Shown in pieces: positions 1 to 12,419 of a DNA stretch of 64,000 nt. The notes under the pieces were generated by a model that saw only the letters and a program-made list of their open reading frames with translations, was not told where the DNA came from and ran no database searches. Source of the DNA: Podocnemis expansa. Its lineage: Eukaryota; Chordata; Testudines; Podocnemididae. Both the position numbers and the translations under genes were made by a program. Position 1 is the stretch's first letter, and the number at the start of each line of letters is the position of its first letter. Location: assembly GCA_007922195.1 (NCBI GenBank), contig ML681964.1, positions 9,653,861-9,717,860 of the forward strand, given 5' to 3'.

Positions 1-1341
1 CCCCAGGCCACCCCCAGCATCTTGATGATCTACACCCTGATGTAAAGGTCGTGTATCTGCCTAAAAACACAACTGCTGTGTTACAACCAATGGACCAGGG
101 GGCTATCTCTACGTTTAAAGCGCTATATTTGTGCGCAACGTTTTCCAAAGCGGTAGCAGCAACAGAAAATGGTGAAGTAACCCTGCGCGATTTTTGGAAA
201 TCATTTAATATTTTACACTGCATAAAGAACATTGAATCAGCTTGGGCGGGAGTGACAGAAAAGTGCATGTAAGGCATATGGAAAAAATGCCTGAAACGTT
301 TTGTAAATAATTTCGAAGGGTTTGAGAAAGACAAACATATTGATGGCATAAATAAAAAAATTGTGGAACTTGCTAATGTGCTTAATTTAGATGTTGAAGT
401 GGAAGATATTGAAGAATTAGTGGAATACGTCGAGGGAGAGCTAACTAACGAAGATTTAATAGAGTTGGAAGCGCAGCAGCACTTGAAAGAGGAGGAAGAA
501 GAAGAAGAGGAAAGAGTGGAAGAAGTACAAAAGAAGTTCACTGTAAAGGGGTTAGCTGATGTCTTCTCCAAAGTAAATGCAGCGATGTTAGAACTAGAGA
601 GTATGGACCCGAATGTTGAATGGTTCACGAAAGTGGAACGACAAATGAATGAAATTTTATGATGCTATCGTGAAATTTATGAAGAAAAAAAGAAAATTAC
701 AATGCAGACCACACTAACGAGATCCTTCTCTAAAGTTCCATCCAGGACCCCTACCCCTACCCCTACCCTTACAAGTCCTTCCATTTCCTTTCCATCATCT
801 CCCTTACCAGGGCCTTCTACAGCTCCTGATAACCCTGCTGATCTCTCCGACGATGACATCCCTGCTGCTGAACCACACTTTGAAGGATTTGATGAGTAAA
901 AATGTCAATGTAATCTGAATGTTTATTTTCATATTTCTTTGGTACATCATTTTTATAATTTTTGCTGATTGCATTTTTATGTTCTGTAATACAGTATGTA
1001 AGGAGTTATGCCAATAAAACAAAGTTATCACGATGGAGTTTATTTTAGGCCTTTTCTTTATAGTACTATTCAGAATATTAAAAACGATTACCTGTATTTA
1101 CAGTACACTATGCAAACTAAGTTCAGTACATTAGAGCTTAAAACATTTAAAATATATATTTAAAATGTTATAAATGATGCAAAGGTGACATTAAAACTAT
1201 CTACAGATGGTTGAAAAACCCACTACCAGTAAAGTACATTATGCCTGAAATACCAGTAATGGCTGCTCCTCGTTTAGCGACCAATTCGTTTATCAACCGG
1301 GTTTCAGGAACGGAACCCGGTCACTAAGTGAGGACTACCTG
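1..1341 (+). mobile_element. Tigger/pogo-type DNA transposon, 3' part
   Basis: This is the right-hand part of a pogo/Tigger-superfamily (Tc1/mariner) transposon; the left end lies before the window. It holds the C-terminal half of the transposase (3-899), an AT-rich 3' untranslated stretch (900-1250) and a terminal region around 1262-1341. That region contains the segments CCTCGTTTAGCGACC and GGTCACTAAGTGAGGAC, which are typical of Tigger termini. The element ends at 1341, next to TA at 1342-1343, as expected for TA-target transposons. The exact 3' boundary is by eye. The low number of disabling changes suggests a fairly recent copy. Confidence 0.85.
3..899 (+). pseudogene. Tigger/pogo-type transposase, C-terminal half, broken by two stops
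   Basis: A single frame runs from base 3 to the TGA at 897-899, interrupted only by TAA at 270-272 and TGA at 660-662. It opens with PGHP, the segment just after the last catalytic aspartate of DDE_1 (CENP-B/jerky/Tigger) transposases. It continues through YLPKNTTAVLQPMDQG and ISTFKALY, which are hallmarks of this family. Next comes the conserved W-rich segment (AWAGVTEKC), an acidic region with a run of glutamates near 500, and a Thr/Pro/Ser-rich tail ending EGFDE. The upstream catalytic residues and the DNA-binding HTH domain lie outside the window. As a protein it would be dead, because the first stop removes the rest of the C-terminal region. It acts, in family terms, as the cut-and-paste transposase of its own element; no host role is indicated. 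Confidence 0.85.
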
Positions 1342-3890
1342 TACTTTCTCTCTACATGACCACTCTTAGAATAAAAAATGGCATAGTAAATCCACACAGA
1401 TACATACAGACTTTAAAGTAATCCTTTTATTTTTATCCTGTGTTTAAAATCAAACAGATTTCTCATTTCCTCATGTACTGTGACAGATTAACATCCCCCC
1501 CCCCAAATCCCCACAAACAAACAACCCCCCTCCCTTTTGGGGCTGAAAATCTGCACAGACACCCCTAACTCTGTGATAAAGTTTAAAAAAAAACACATAA
1601 AAGTATGTTTTCCATGTTAGTTTTCACTCCACCTCTTCACCTACATCTGATGACAGAAGTAATGATTCATTTTTCGTCTCTTCCTGCTTCCCCCCCCCCA
1701 CTGTTTCTTTTATACTTTCTTATCTACAGAATGACATGTATAATAAGTGAGAATTCTGAAATTATTTCCCAAGCAACAAGATTTGGTAAAGAATGGTAAG
1801 TCTTCAATATTAGACCTCTGGCCCTGCCTGCTAATAAACTGCCAAATATAAAGTAAAGGCATGATCCCGTATGCTTTTTGCCAACACTGATAGTGAACAA
1901 GTGTACACTGAATCAAACCCCATATTTCTTTTACATTTGTTACTCCTATTGAAACTCAATGGCTGTTGGGCACCTATATTCCTCTTTGTACCTCTGAAAA
2001 TCTCCTCCTGATTTGTAAATCGGAAGACAGACTCACTGGAGTGCTCCAATGGCTTTGTGCTGCTCTAGCAATGTAAAAGAACCATCAACTCAGCTTATAT
2101 GGCTGACTGAATCATGATTATATTTACATTGCATCATCAGACTAGGGCAAAGAAGTCAATGCATAGCAGAACACTTCATTGGTTTATAACACTCTCATTC
2201 CCTGAATGAAGTGTGATTCCTTAAAAATCTGAAACAAAAAATAAAATAAAATGTTCTTTTCATTAAGTAAGAGATAAAAGTTACACCACTGATTTAATAT
2301 TGACCTTGTGGAGGTTACATTCATAAATTTTTATTTGTTGACTGCAACTCCAAATTACACACGACCAATGTTTCATATTCTGGTATTTTTTCCACAGGGT
2401 TAGCTCAAATATTAAATGCTTCTAATGTCTCCTTATATTATAACATTGTTTTCACTTCCTCTGCTAACTGAAATTATCTACCAACTGGATGTGTTACTTG
2501 GAAATCCCTCGAGCTTCTCTCCCTGGAACTTCTTCTGATTAGGAATGGTAATTCTCCCAGTGGTCCCCTGCCTGATGCTCAAAAATCTCATCATGGATCG
2601 TTTTGGGTGTGCCTGTGTATGTGCATTTGCAATTTTAATATCAGCCCTTGTGTAGCATTTTTCATTCATTTTATGTAGAAAAATATTGAAGATTTATAAT
2701 CACACAAGAAGGATTTAAATATACATTATTAGTCTAGACACAGATTTCAGCAAATAAATTCATAAAAGGTTGCTTTAGAGACCAAACGAATAATATTTAT
2801 TTTGAAAAGGGCTCTGTAAAGAACATCTCTAATATTTCACTGGAAGTTTATTTAAACAAAGTGCAGAGTGGACTACCAAAAGGAACAAACAGAGGAGTCA
2901 GTAAGTGCATGCATACATGACCATGCCTGCAGTCCTGCACAGGCCAGAAAAATCTAAAAGTATAACTAAATAAAAATAATTCTCCTAAAATAATTGTGTT
3001 TGCCCACTTAGTCTAATGATTATTCAATAATTTTTATGTAGGTCACATTTTGCAACACTGATGCAGCAGCCACTAAATCAGGAGCAATTAAAAACAAAGG
3101 GCATACAACAATCCCTTTTAATCACACGGGCCACTTTTAATTAAAAAAAAATTAGAAGTGACAGTGGGAGCAGGAGGAGAAAGTAAATAAAATATTTTTA
3201 GGGTATGATCCTACAATTAAATGTCTAAGTATGTTACTCATGTGAGTAATCCCACTGATTTCAGCAGAACTGCTTTTGTGGGTAAACTTTCTGATGTGTA
3301 CAAAGCGCTCAAGGGTCTTCAGTAAAGGGCTCATAAACAGTAGTTATGCAACTTTTTTATTTTATGGCCACTTTATCATAAGGAGGGACTTTCTGGGTTC
3401 TACCACAATGGGCAACACCTTAGTCCTCTGTTGCTTGGTTTCCAACATGTCTAATTCTGTACATTACAAGGAACAGCTCTGCAGACAAGTGGTGAACTAC
3501 AGCTTGACAGTTATTGGCTTTTAATGGCTATTCAACAAGCAAAGCCCTGGCAAACCTCTATTTTAAAAGACTGTATATTAATACCCAAGTCTGGCCTCAA
3601 TGGCAGAAGGTCATATTTTTCCAGCTCTTGAGAGCATGAGAAAGCAGAGAAAAGGAAAAAATAGGTTTTTGACCTTTGACCCCGACCTCTAAATTCAGGC
3701 ACAAATGCAGCATTGGATTGCTTCCTCCTCCTACTATCTGAAGTGCAAGTCAATTTGAAAGACCATATCACCAGTGTAGCAAGTTGACAGCACAGAGGAG
3801 ACATGCTTTATCCTTCTAAAATGTATATCCATACTCCCTTGGACTCTGGGGAGCTCATGGGCTGGTGCAGCTCTGTCATGGGCTGGTGTC
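1342..3890. other. intronic/intergenic sequence, no gene recognised
   Basis: AT-rich sequence with C-runs near 1495 and 1690. No coding similarity, RNA gene or clearly bounded repeat was recognised. Short ORFs here look random. Confidence 0.5.
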
Positions 3891-4258
3891 TTAGGCTATG
3901 TCTACATAAGAAAGTTTAGTTTTGACTTGCTTAGCGCGAACTAAGCAGTTCTTGGTTAGTTCATACTAACACAAGGAACTAACTTTTTATTTACTGGCTA
4001 GTTCAAACTAAATGCTTAGTTCTAATCTATTTAGTTTGAACTAACATGGCTATGTCAAGCTAGTTCAAACTAAAGTTCGAACGAAGTGCTTAGTTTGAAC
4101 TTATTGTTCAAACTAACTAGTTCGAACTAAGCTTTGCTTAGTTTGAAGTAAAAAAAATTTAGTTCAAACTAGGCAAAGGCTAGTGTAGAAAGAGACCAAA
4201 TTAGTCCAGATTAAGCCTGCTTAATCCAAACTAATTTGCTAATGTAGACATAGCCTTA
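3891..4258. mobile_element. PIF/Harbinger-type MITE with TTA target duplication
   Basis: The element lies between TTA at 3891-3893 and TTA at 4256-4258. It begins GGCTATGTCTACAT and ends with the exact reverse complement of those 14 bases. A 3-bp TTA duplication with such termini fits PIF/Harbinger elements. There is no coding capacity. The interior is dominated by repeated motifs around AGTTTGAACTAA / TTAGTTCGAACT in both orientations, so the whole element can fold on itself. A non-autonomous element that would need a Harbinger transposase from elsewhere. Confidence 0.8.
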
Positions 4259-4340
4259 GAGTCATAATGTAAAAATCTTAATAGAACTATACCATAGACT
4301 CTCTATGGACAAACATACTGTGCTTTAACAATGGAAGTAG

Positions 4341-4409
4341 ATTTTCTCCCATGAAAGCTCAAGCAATAAATACATTTGTTAGTTTTTAAGTGCCACAGGA
4401 CTCTTTGTC
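4341..4409 (+). mobile_element. fragment of the PLE-related palindromic SINE-like family
   Basis: Contains CTCCCATGAAAGCTCA, then a TAAATA-rich segment and TTTAAGTGCCACAGGACTC. These are diagnostic of the short palindromic family best seen at 24639-24887. Only one arm remains. Confidence 0.65.
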
Positions 4410-4411
4410 AG

Positions 4412-6997
4412 TAAGAACATATCATTGACCACCTGACAAAGACAGTAAAAGTATTGGTGAAATGCTCAAGGAGATTAGAGTTGCTCCAAAGAAAGAAAAT
4501 GCAATAATAATGGAAGATTTGAATTATCCTCATGTTGACTGGGTATGTGTCACCTCAGGAAGGAATGCAGAGAAAGCACTTCTGCACATCATCAGTAACT
4601 GCTCTTTGGAGCAGCTTGTCATGGACTCTACAAGGTGAGGCAATTCTTGATTCAGTTCTTAGTAGACCAAGTAACCTGGTGCAAGAAGTGAATATAGCCA
4701 AACTGCTCAGTAACAGCAATCATAATATAATTAAATTTAACATCCTTGTAGGGAGAAAAGGCAAAGAAACCCATCACAACATCATGTAGCTTCAAAAGGG
4801 GGAACTCCACAAAAGTGGATTACGGAAGAGAGTTGAATGGAAATTAAAAGGAACAGTCAAAAGGGTGAAAAGGCTACATGGAAACTTTTTAAAATTACCA
4901 CAATAGGGGCTCAAACTAAATATATACCCCCCCAAATAATGAATAAATAGCAAACAACATTTTTAAAATGCCACATGGACTCAACTGTGGAGTAAAAGAA
5001 TCAGAGACAAAAAAGAACCTATAAAATTGGAAGTAAAACTCCACTGAAGAAAATAAAAGGGAGCATAAACTTTGGCAAGTCAAGTGCAAATGTATAAAAA
5101 GAGCAAGTAGCTAAAGACCCAAAAATTAACAGGAAAAAAAGTACTAAGTACATCAGAAACAGGAAGCCTGCCAAGCAGTTAGTGAGGCCAATAAACAATC
5201 AAGGTACTAAGGAGCACGTAAGGAAGACAAGGGCCTTGCAGAGAAGTTAAATTAATTCTTTGCATCAGTATTCATTGAAAAGGTTATAAGTGAGATCCCC
5301 AGACCCAAGCCATTATTTTCAGGTGATATATCTGAAACACTTTCCCAGACTGAGGTGTCGGTTGAGATTATTTTGGAACAATTTGATCAACTAAAGAATA
5401 AGAACTCATCGGGACCAAGTAGTATTCACCCAAGAGTTCTGAAGGAACTCCGATATAAAACTGCAGAATTACTGAATGTAGTATGTAACCTCTCTCTTAA
5501 ATCAGCCTCTGTACCAGATTACTGCAGGTAGATAATGTAACAGCTATTCTTCAAAAAAGACTTCAGAGGAGATTTTTGACAGTTACTGCTGAAAAGCCTA
5601 ACTTCAGTACCAGCCAAATCATTTGAAACAATATAAAGAACAGAATTATGATACAAATAGAACAACATGATTTATTGAGGAAAACGTCAAAATGGCTTCT
5701 GTAAGTGAAATCTTACCTCACTAATTTATTAGAATTCTTTAAGGGAGTCATCCAGAATATCAACAGGGGTGACCAGCTGATGGAACGTACTGGGACTTTC
5801 AGGAAACTTTTGACAAAGGTCCCCATCACCAAAGGCTCTTAAGCAAAGTAAGCGGTTATGTGATAAGAAGAAGGTCCTCTCATGGATCAGTAACTTGTTA
5901 AAATATAGGGAAAAGAAGGGTAGAAATAAAAGGATATTTTTTCACAATAGACATAAACAGAAGGGTTCTTTAGGGAAATGTACCGGGACCAGTGCTAAAA
6001 GGAGTGAACATATTCATAAATGATTTGGAAAAGGAGGTGAAAAGTGAGATGACAATTTACAGACAATGCAAAATTACTCAAGATCGTTAAGTTCAAAGCT
6101 AACTGCGAAGAGTCACAAAGGGATGTCACAAAACTGGCTGTCTGGGCAACAAAATGGCAAATAAAGTTCAATTTTGACAAATACAAAGTAAGGCACATCG
6201 GAAAACATAATCTCAACTATAAATACAAAATGATGGTTTCTAAAATAACCGTTACCATTGAAGGAAGAGATCCTGGAGTCATTTTGGATAGTTTTCTCAA
6301 AACATCTGCTCAAAATGAACAATGGCAATCAAAACAGCCAGCAATGTTAGGAACCATTAGGAAAGAGGTAAGACTGAAAAAATCATAATGCTACTTTACA
6401 AAGCCATAGTACTCCCACACTTTGAATACTCCATGCAGTTGTCCCATCTCAAAAATTATATTTGAATGAAAAAAAGTGAAGAGAAAGGCACATAATTATT
6501 AAGGATATGGAACAGCTTCCAATATAAGTAGATATTAAAAGGTTTGGAAATGTTCAGTTTAGATAAGAGATGTTAAGAGCAAATGTGATAGAAGTCTATA
6601 AAATCATGAATGGTATGAGAAAGTGAATAGGGAAATATAATATACCTCTTCATATAATCCAAGAACTAATGGTCACCCAATGAAATTAATAGGTAGCTGG
6701 TTTAAAGAAAAGGAAATACTTCTTTGCATAATGCACTGTCAACCTGTGAAAATCATTGCCAAAGGATGTTGTGAAGGTCTATCAGTGGCTGCCAGCCAAG
6801 ATGGTCAGGGCCACAGCCTCATATTGTGGGCACCCCTAACTCTCCAGTCAGAAGCTGAGACTGGATGACAGAGGAGGGATCACTCAAAGTTGCCCCTAAA
6901 AATTCCATCTGAAGCATCTAGCACTGACCCTGTCAGAATACAGGATATTGAGCCGGATGGACCATGGGTCTTATCCAGTGTAGCCATTCCTATTTTT
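4412..6997 (+). mobile_element. old CR1/L3-like LINE remnant
   Basis: A heavily mutated non-LTR retrotransposon about 2.6 kb long. Translated patches show the endonuclease segment (MEDLNYPHVDW near 4510-4543), the reverse-transcriptase start (SGPSSIHPRVLKEL near 5409-5450), the palm region (INDLEKEV near 6015-6040) and the thumb/C-terminal region (LLYKAIVLPHFEYSMQ near 6393-6440). Frames shift and stops are frequent. The 3' end near 6945-6997 (ATGGACCATGGGTCTTATCC, then CCATTCCTAT) matches the usual CR1/L3 tail that precedes the short terminal repeat. Much more decayed than the CR1 at 39.5-41.7 kb, so older. Confidence 0.75.
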
Positions 6998-8028
6998 GTA
7001 TGATGGGGCCAGAAATGTTGTTTTAGAAAAATAATGCTTAACTTCTCACTTGTCTGCAGAAAGGCACAGAATGTAGGATGTGTAGTTACCTGCCGCTGTT
7101 ACCAGTCACTGTTAAAAGCAGGCTGCATCCATGCACACTGCCATAGTTATCCATGGCAGTAAAAGCCTTTTGGCAAGAGGGAGGCAGTCTGAACAGACTC
7201 CATGGCAGCAGATCTCCACTGCCAGAGCCTTTCTCCATAGTAAGGAAATGCCCCCAGACAGGGAGACAACAGGAAACTACACTGCTAAAAATTACAGTGT
7301 AGAGTCAAAAGATGTTGACTTGCCATGCAGAGAGACAGATTCAGCCATATAGGGTGCTTTACTTGCTTAAGCAGTACTTCACTGTCTAAAATGGTATTTA
7401 TACTTGTGCCAGTGGGAGAGGCAGTGTCTGTACTCCACACACCATTGTAAGTGTTCACCTGCTTTTAAAGATGCTAGAAAGTTAGACCTAAAAGAGTTCA
7501 TTAGGATACAATTTTTTTCCAACCCCCCCCCCAAAAAAAAAAATAGCTGGAGCACTTCCTTTAACTCCCCCTCATACATTCACTTATTAATCACAATTCA
7601 ACAGGACATTGTAATTTTGCTTGCTAAAGCTGACTGCCTGCACCACTGATGCCTAATGGGGAGAGAAATGGACAGGAAAAAACCACCATGATTTAAAAAT
7701 GACAATACTGCCTGCATTTTTCACAATATGTATTTTTATGCAACTTTTCCTGATAGAAGCCTGTTCAAGTTTCCCATGAATAATGCATGCAATCATTAAT
7801 GAATTAGCACTTGAGAGCATGGAACATTTGCCTTACTATTTTCATGTTCATCACTTTCATGTTCATCACTGAATTTCTGTTCTTTTACTATGCTCCTGGG
7901 GCATCAAATAGCTTAATAGATTAGTTTAACTGAGGCTTTTTTTCTTTTTAAATCCCTACAGTAAAATAAGTTATTAGCCAACATAGAGGGCAATCTTCAA
8001 GTCACCAAATAATAACTAAGCAAAGACC
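6998..8028. other. no gene recognised
   Basis: AT-rich sequence with a C-run followed by an A-run near 7526-7542. Nothing else supportable. Confidence 0.5.
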
Positions 8029-8036
8029 GCCTAAAG

Positions 8037-8320
8037 CAAGGTGGACAAACTTTTGGCCTCAAGGCCACATCTTAAATTGTAAAAGTATGGTGGGCCAGGC
8101 CATACAGAGGGGTGGGCAAGAGAAGGTAGGAACAGGGCTGTGCAGGAGAGTGGCCTCCACACAGCACTACTTGGAGCCAGGAACAACTTCATTCAGTAGG
8201 TCGCTAGGCTCAAGTGATGGAAGAGGGGCAGGGAACAGCCATCATGATATGGACTCCAGCCAGGCCAGCTAGAGGACCTGATGAAAGGCTCAGGTGGGAG
8301 CTGTAGTTTGCCCAATGCTG
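8037..8320. mobile_element. hAT-type non-autonomous element
   Basis: Termini CAAGGTGGACAAACTTTTGG and, reversed, CCAGCATTGGGCAAACTAC match each other and the common reptilian hAT terminus (CAGGGGTGGCCAAAC-like). Flanks GCCTAAAG (8029-8036) and GTCTAAAA (8321-8328) are a slightly decayed 8-bp target duplication. No transposase; the interior is GC-richer than its surroundings. Confidence 0.7.
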
Positions 8321-8328
8321 GTCTAAAA

Positions 8329-9879
8329 GTCAAATTCTGCCACTGGACACATGAGTTAGGTTCCCAATAAAGAAAATGAGGATTGGATGGGTCAAACTGG
8401 ACCCTGTGTTTGAAGAGGACGCCACACTCTGGAACTGGTTGGGTCCTGCTGCTCATGATCTCACCGGATGTGTGGATTGTGTGTGGCATCTTCTATGACA
8501 TGATAGGGAAGACCCACAAGCATGATCCCCTAAATGTAAAGTCAAAGAGGAAAGGAAGGAATAGGGATTAAGCACACCGATGGCAGGGTATGTATGACTT
8601 CTAAATATTGAAAATATGGGATTTTGATTTTATTTACATTATTACACAGTTTGTGGTAAATCAGGACCCAGGAACAGCTGTCTATACTGAATGATCTTGA
8701 CTTTTCCTTAGAATGAATACTCCCTTTCATACTTCCTAGGGATGAATTCCTTGTTATAAATAAAAGCATCTAAGGGTGTGTTCACACAGCAGTCTTATTT
8801 CTTTCTGGGGTGGCTCCTTCTGTTTGCTTTAATCAGAGATGTCTGCATTGTTTGGCTAGTTAGATGGTAATTGTGGTCCATCAAGACAGGCTGGCAGTTG
8901 AGACTGGCCCCTTCACACACACACACCCTTCATTCACACATTTAAATGAACATACACAGCATAGGCCTAAACCAGGTTTCATCAAGTATACAAAACAGAG
9001 TACAATGTTTAAGCAGGAGTTCCAAACTGGCAATATGGAGTCTTGTTGGACATTGGTTATAGTGCCTATTTGTCAGGGTTACAGAATTATTTCACTTATG
9101 ACACTAAAGGACATATATACAACATTAATTAACATGTACTTTAAAGGTAAATACAATTAATTATCTCTGTCCCTCCATATTCTCTGTCCCTGCCCCACAC
9201 CTCCAGTCACTTTCTGCTTAATGTAGAACAACCTCACACACAAAAGAACAATTTCAAGCACAGGATAAATACTAGGCACAGCATATAGTGGTGTTCGGCA
9301 GAGTTCGTCTTTACAAATAATATCACTGTTGATGAGGTTACCCTCCCAGACCACCTGCTGCCCCAGCCTCACAACTGAGGCAACAAGGCAAGGGCAGGAG
9401 ACAGCACGGTTGTGTCAGGCCAGCCCTACCACCATGTGAGACCCTGTGGTCAGACCAGGCAGCTCCACCACCTGGGCATGTGGTGAGGGCAGGGGACCCT
9501 AGGCCAGGCCAGCCCTGACACATGGGCATAGGGAGAGGGCAGGGGACCAGTACAGCACCATGGTCTAGGCATGGGCTGAGGGCAGGAGACTCTGGGTTAG
9601 CACCCGAGCCTTGCCCCCTGAGCTGTGTGGGACTCCCTGGTCAGGGCTGCACCACAGCAGCCTGGCCACCAACCTGATCCCCAGGGACCCAAGGCTGAGG
9701 GATGGTCCCTGGCTCACCAGCCTTCTGCTGGCCTGACCCTGTTCCTCAGCCTCTGTCTGGGCCATCCCTTGGCCCACCTGGGGCTCATGTGAGGGGTTCC
9801 ATTCCCAGGCCACCCCCCCCCCGAGGCCCATAGGCCATGGGGGGTCCCTCTGCAGGCAATAGGGAGATGTTCATGGACC
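8329..9879. other. no gene recognised; GC-rich from about 9350
   Basis: 8329-9340 is ordinary AT-rich sequence with a short CA-rich patch near 8914. From about 9350 the base composition changes sharply to GC-rich, with loosely repeated phrases such as GAGGGCAGGGGACC and CCAGGCCAGCCCT. This looks like repeat interior or minisatellite fringe, not coding sequence. The several ORFs here overlap on both strands and show no protein family. Confidence 0.5.
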
Positions 9880-10395
9880 CAGCTGGGACCTAGAGGCCAT
9901 GAGGGGAATGCCCCCAGCCCATGGGTACCCCCAGCCAACCCCATCTGGGCCCCAGAGATCTATGGACCCCCCCCCCAGTCCCACCCAGGGCCCAGAAGCC
10001 TAGGGGTAGCTCCCTGAGTCCCACCCGGGCCCCAGAGGCCTAGGGACACCCCCACCAGACCTACATGGGCCCCAGAGTATTGGGGGCACCCCTACCCATC
10101 CCACATGGGGCCTGGAGGCCTACTGGCACCCCCCACAATCCCAGCTGGGTCCCAAAGGCCTGGGGGGAGTCCCCCTGCCCGACCTGGGGCCCAGAGGCCT
10201 AGGAACACCCCTACCAGTCCCACATGGGCCCCCCAGGTTTGTGGGCACCCCTGCCCATCTTACCCACGGCCAGGAGGCCTCTTGGCACACCCCATAGCCC
10301 CACCCAGGTTCCAAAGGCCTGGGAGAATCCCTCCCACCCCACCTGGGGCCCAAAGGCCAGGGATTAAATCCCTGCTTCCACCCAGGGGCTTGAAC
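9880..10395. repeat. GC-rich minisatellite, unit about 40 bp
   Basis: At least ten degenerate head-to-tail copies of a unit close to 40 bp. Each unit has a landmark like GGGCCCCAGAGGCCTAGGG followed by a C-rich half such as CACCCCCACCAGTCCCAC. Clear consecutive unit starts lie near 9991, 10031, 10071, 10111, 10151, 10190 and 10230. The open frames over the array (for example 10105-10860) are a by-product of the near-stopless GC-rich repeat. Confidence 0.75.
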
Positions 10396-10919
10396 CCATG
10401 CAGGGAAGCCACCCTTGGCCCCAGGCAGACCTTCCTATGCCCCCCCTGCCTGACCAGGGCCTCCAGCACCCCCACCCCCAATTCCTACCTGCTCTGTCCT
10501 GTGGAGAGAAGCCCATTCTGGAGCTGCTGCCTCTGTTTGAAACTCCCTCCCTGCCTCCCTCCTCTCCTTTCCCCTCCCCTGGCTGAGCCACAGACCCTGC
10601 TGCAGCATGTGGGTGGGGGAGGGGCAGCTGCAGCTCAGAGGCTCAGTGAGCTCCCTCTCTGCCTGCGCTGCCGGAGACTGGCCCGATCTCCCTACGCCGG
10701 CACTGGGGGTCCAGGAAAAAGATTCAGGGCACAGCCAGGGAGATTCGGGGCACAGGCCCCCCTGTGCCCAGTGCCAGCGACACCCCTGCCTACAACCATG
10801 GCTAATTTGATAAAAAATGATAATCTCAGAGTTATAACTTCATTGGTACTCAGTGGATAAACAATGGTCCCAACATTTGAAAAGGGCTTCACTGTATGAA
10901 CTTAGGAGATGGAAGAAAA
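10396..10919. other. GC-rich flank of the minisatellite, class unknown
   Basis: GC-rich to about 10800, then abruptly AT-rich. The stretch ends with AAGGGCTTCACTGTA at 10883-10897, which could be the end of a DNA transposon, but I could not find its partner end. No gene recognised. Confidence 0.35.
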
Positions 10920-11110
10920 ATTCTTCTTTGAGCGCTGCTCGGATACAGTCAGTAGTAGGTGTATCCATGCCGCAGCACACGATTGGTCGGAAACTTTTGC
11001 TCTAGCCTGTCGGAAGAGGGCAGGCGGCCACCACCCCTCGCACCACACCATGGCTATAAATATGGCTGCCACCCCCCCCCCGTTCCATTTTATCCACCTC
11101 AGCATCAGTT

Positions 11111-11554
11111 GTGGAACAGCCTGCTCCTTGCCTAGCAAGTAGCCTGTCTTCTTTGTGTTTTATGAGCTTCCTGTTCGACTGGGAGCACTTGTTCATGGAC
11201 TTGGTTCCACCAAGGAGTGCCCTCTTCCTCGAGCACTCGGCTCCAGAACATTGCCGTGCTTCGTCATCATCTGCCATGCTAGGATTCAAACCCTGCGCTG
11301 AGTGAGGAAAGGCCTTCCCGAGGGATGATCCCCATGAGAAGTGCTTCTGGTGCCTGGGCAAGAGCCACGTGGTCACTCCTTGCTCCATCTGCCTGTCCTT
11401 CAAGCCGAGGACAATCAAGGATAGCGAGCAAAGGTGCCATGTGTTGGCCTCTGGGCAAGCGCAGCAGCTGACCCCTGAGGCTTTGGGACCCTGTGCAGCA
11501 CCGCGTGCCAGTTCGGCATCAAAGCCCTCTCGGCATCATTCCCCCAAAGGATGA
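11111..11554 (+). pseudogene. DIRS-like gag, cysteine-rich part
   Basis: One frame runs from 11111 to the TGA at 11552-11554, broken by a TGA at 11303-11305. Its core is DPHEKCFWCLGKSHVV followed by CSICLSFKPRTIKD. The pattern C-x2-CLG-x2-H...C-x2-C and the KP[QR]T-K sequence are characteristic of the gag-like ORF1 of vertebrate DIRS retrotransposons as I know the family. In an intact element this protein would package the RNA. The start is unknown; the frame before 11111 carries stops. No host gene function is implied. Confidence 0.6.
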
Positions 11555-12419
11555 ATAACTAGCTCAGTACCAGCATCGGTACTGCAGCGCCGGTACCATT
11601 CTGGGTGCCCCATATGGGGCTTCCCTCAGGACTGAGGGGAGTCAGTACCACTCCTGATGATCCTGGAGGCATTTGAGGCAACTAAGGCACTCCTCCTATT
11701 GCTGACCCCATTGTCACTGGCACCCGTCCGGTAGGGTAAGCCAGCCTTCATTTTTAAGGTCTGGGCGCACCAAAAGCGGCACTGATTGCCATCCCCAGTG
11801 TCGGTATGGAGCTCCCCGTCACTGGAACCCATCACCCCTCATAGCCTTGGTACCGCGGAGCCATCCCTTTGGCACTGCAGCACCCTCCCATCATCAAGGT
11901 CCCGAGAGGCTTCCCCACCTTCCGGCCTAGGGGAAGGGGCCTCAAGGGGTACTAAACGGCCCTGTCACCAACCCACGGCACTGACACCGTTTCAATACTG
12001 GCCCCATGAATGGTCCCCTCAGGAGACCGTGGCGCCAAGCCCAGCACCACCAATACCGCTGGCACTGGCTCGATCCCTAAACCTGGTGCCATACTCATAC
12101 ACATTTTGACTTCCTGTGCCAAGTCTCTGCCCACATGGGTATGGAGGTCCAATTCTGTAAAGGGCCCACTGACACGCTGTTTGGGCCCATGTTCATATCA
12201 GCAGAGCGTACAATGGTTCCTCTGACTCCCAGCATGTGGAATCTAGCCTCCTCCCTCTGGCAGAACCCAGGTTCCATATCCCTGCTCAGACAAGGTGGGT
12301 CTAAAATATAGTCCTGGGAGTTGGAGTTTCCCTCACTCTCACACCACCTGGCTCCATCCCCAAGGGTGGTGGAAGCTGCCCTAGGGCCGGGTCAAGTTCC
12401 CAGAGACCCCCTCCCAACT

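Noticed and set aside
10105..10860. 251-codon open frame, proline/glycine-rich
   Set aside because: It lies over the 40-bp minisatellite; both strands are equally open there, and the peptide just reflects the repeat unit.
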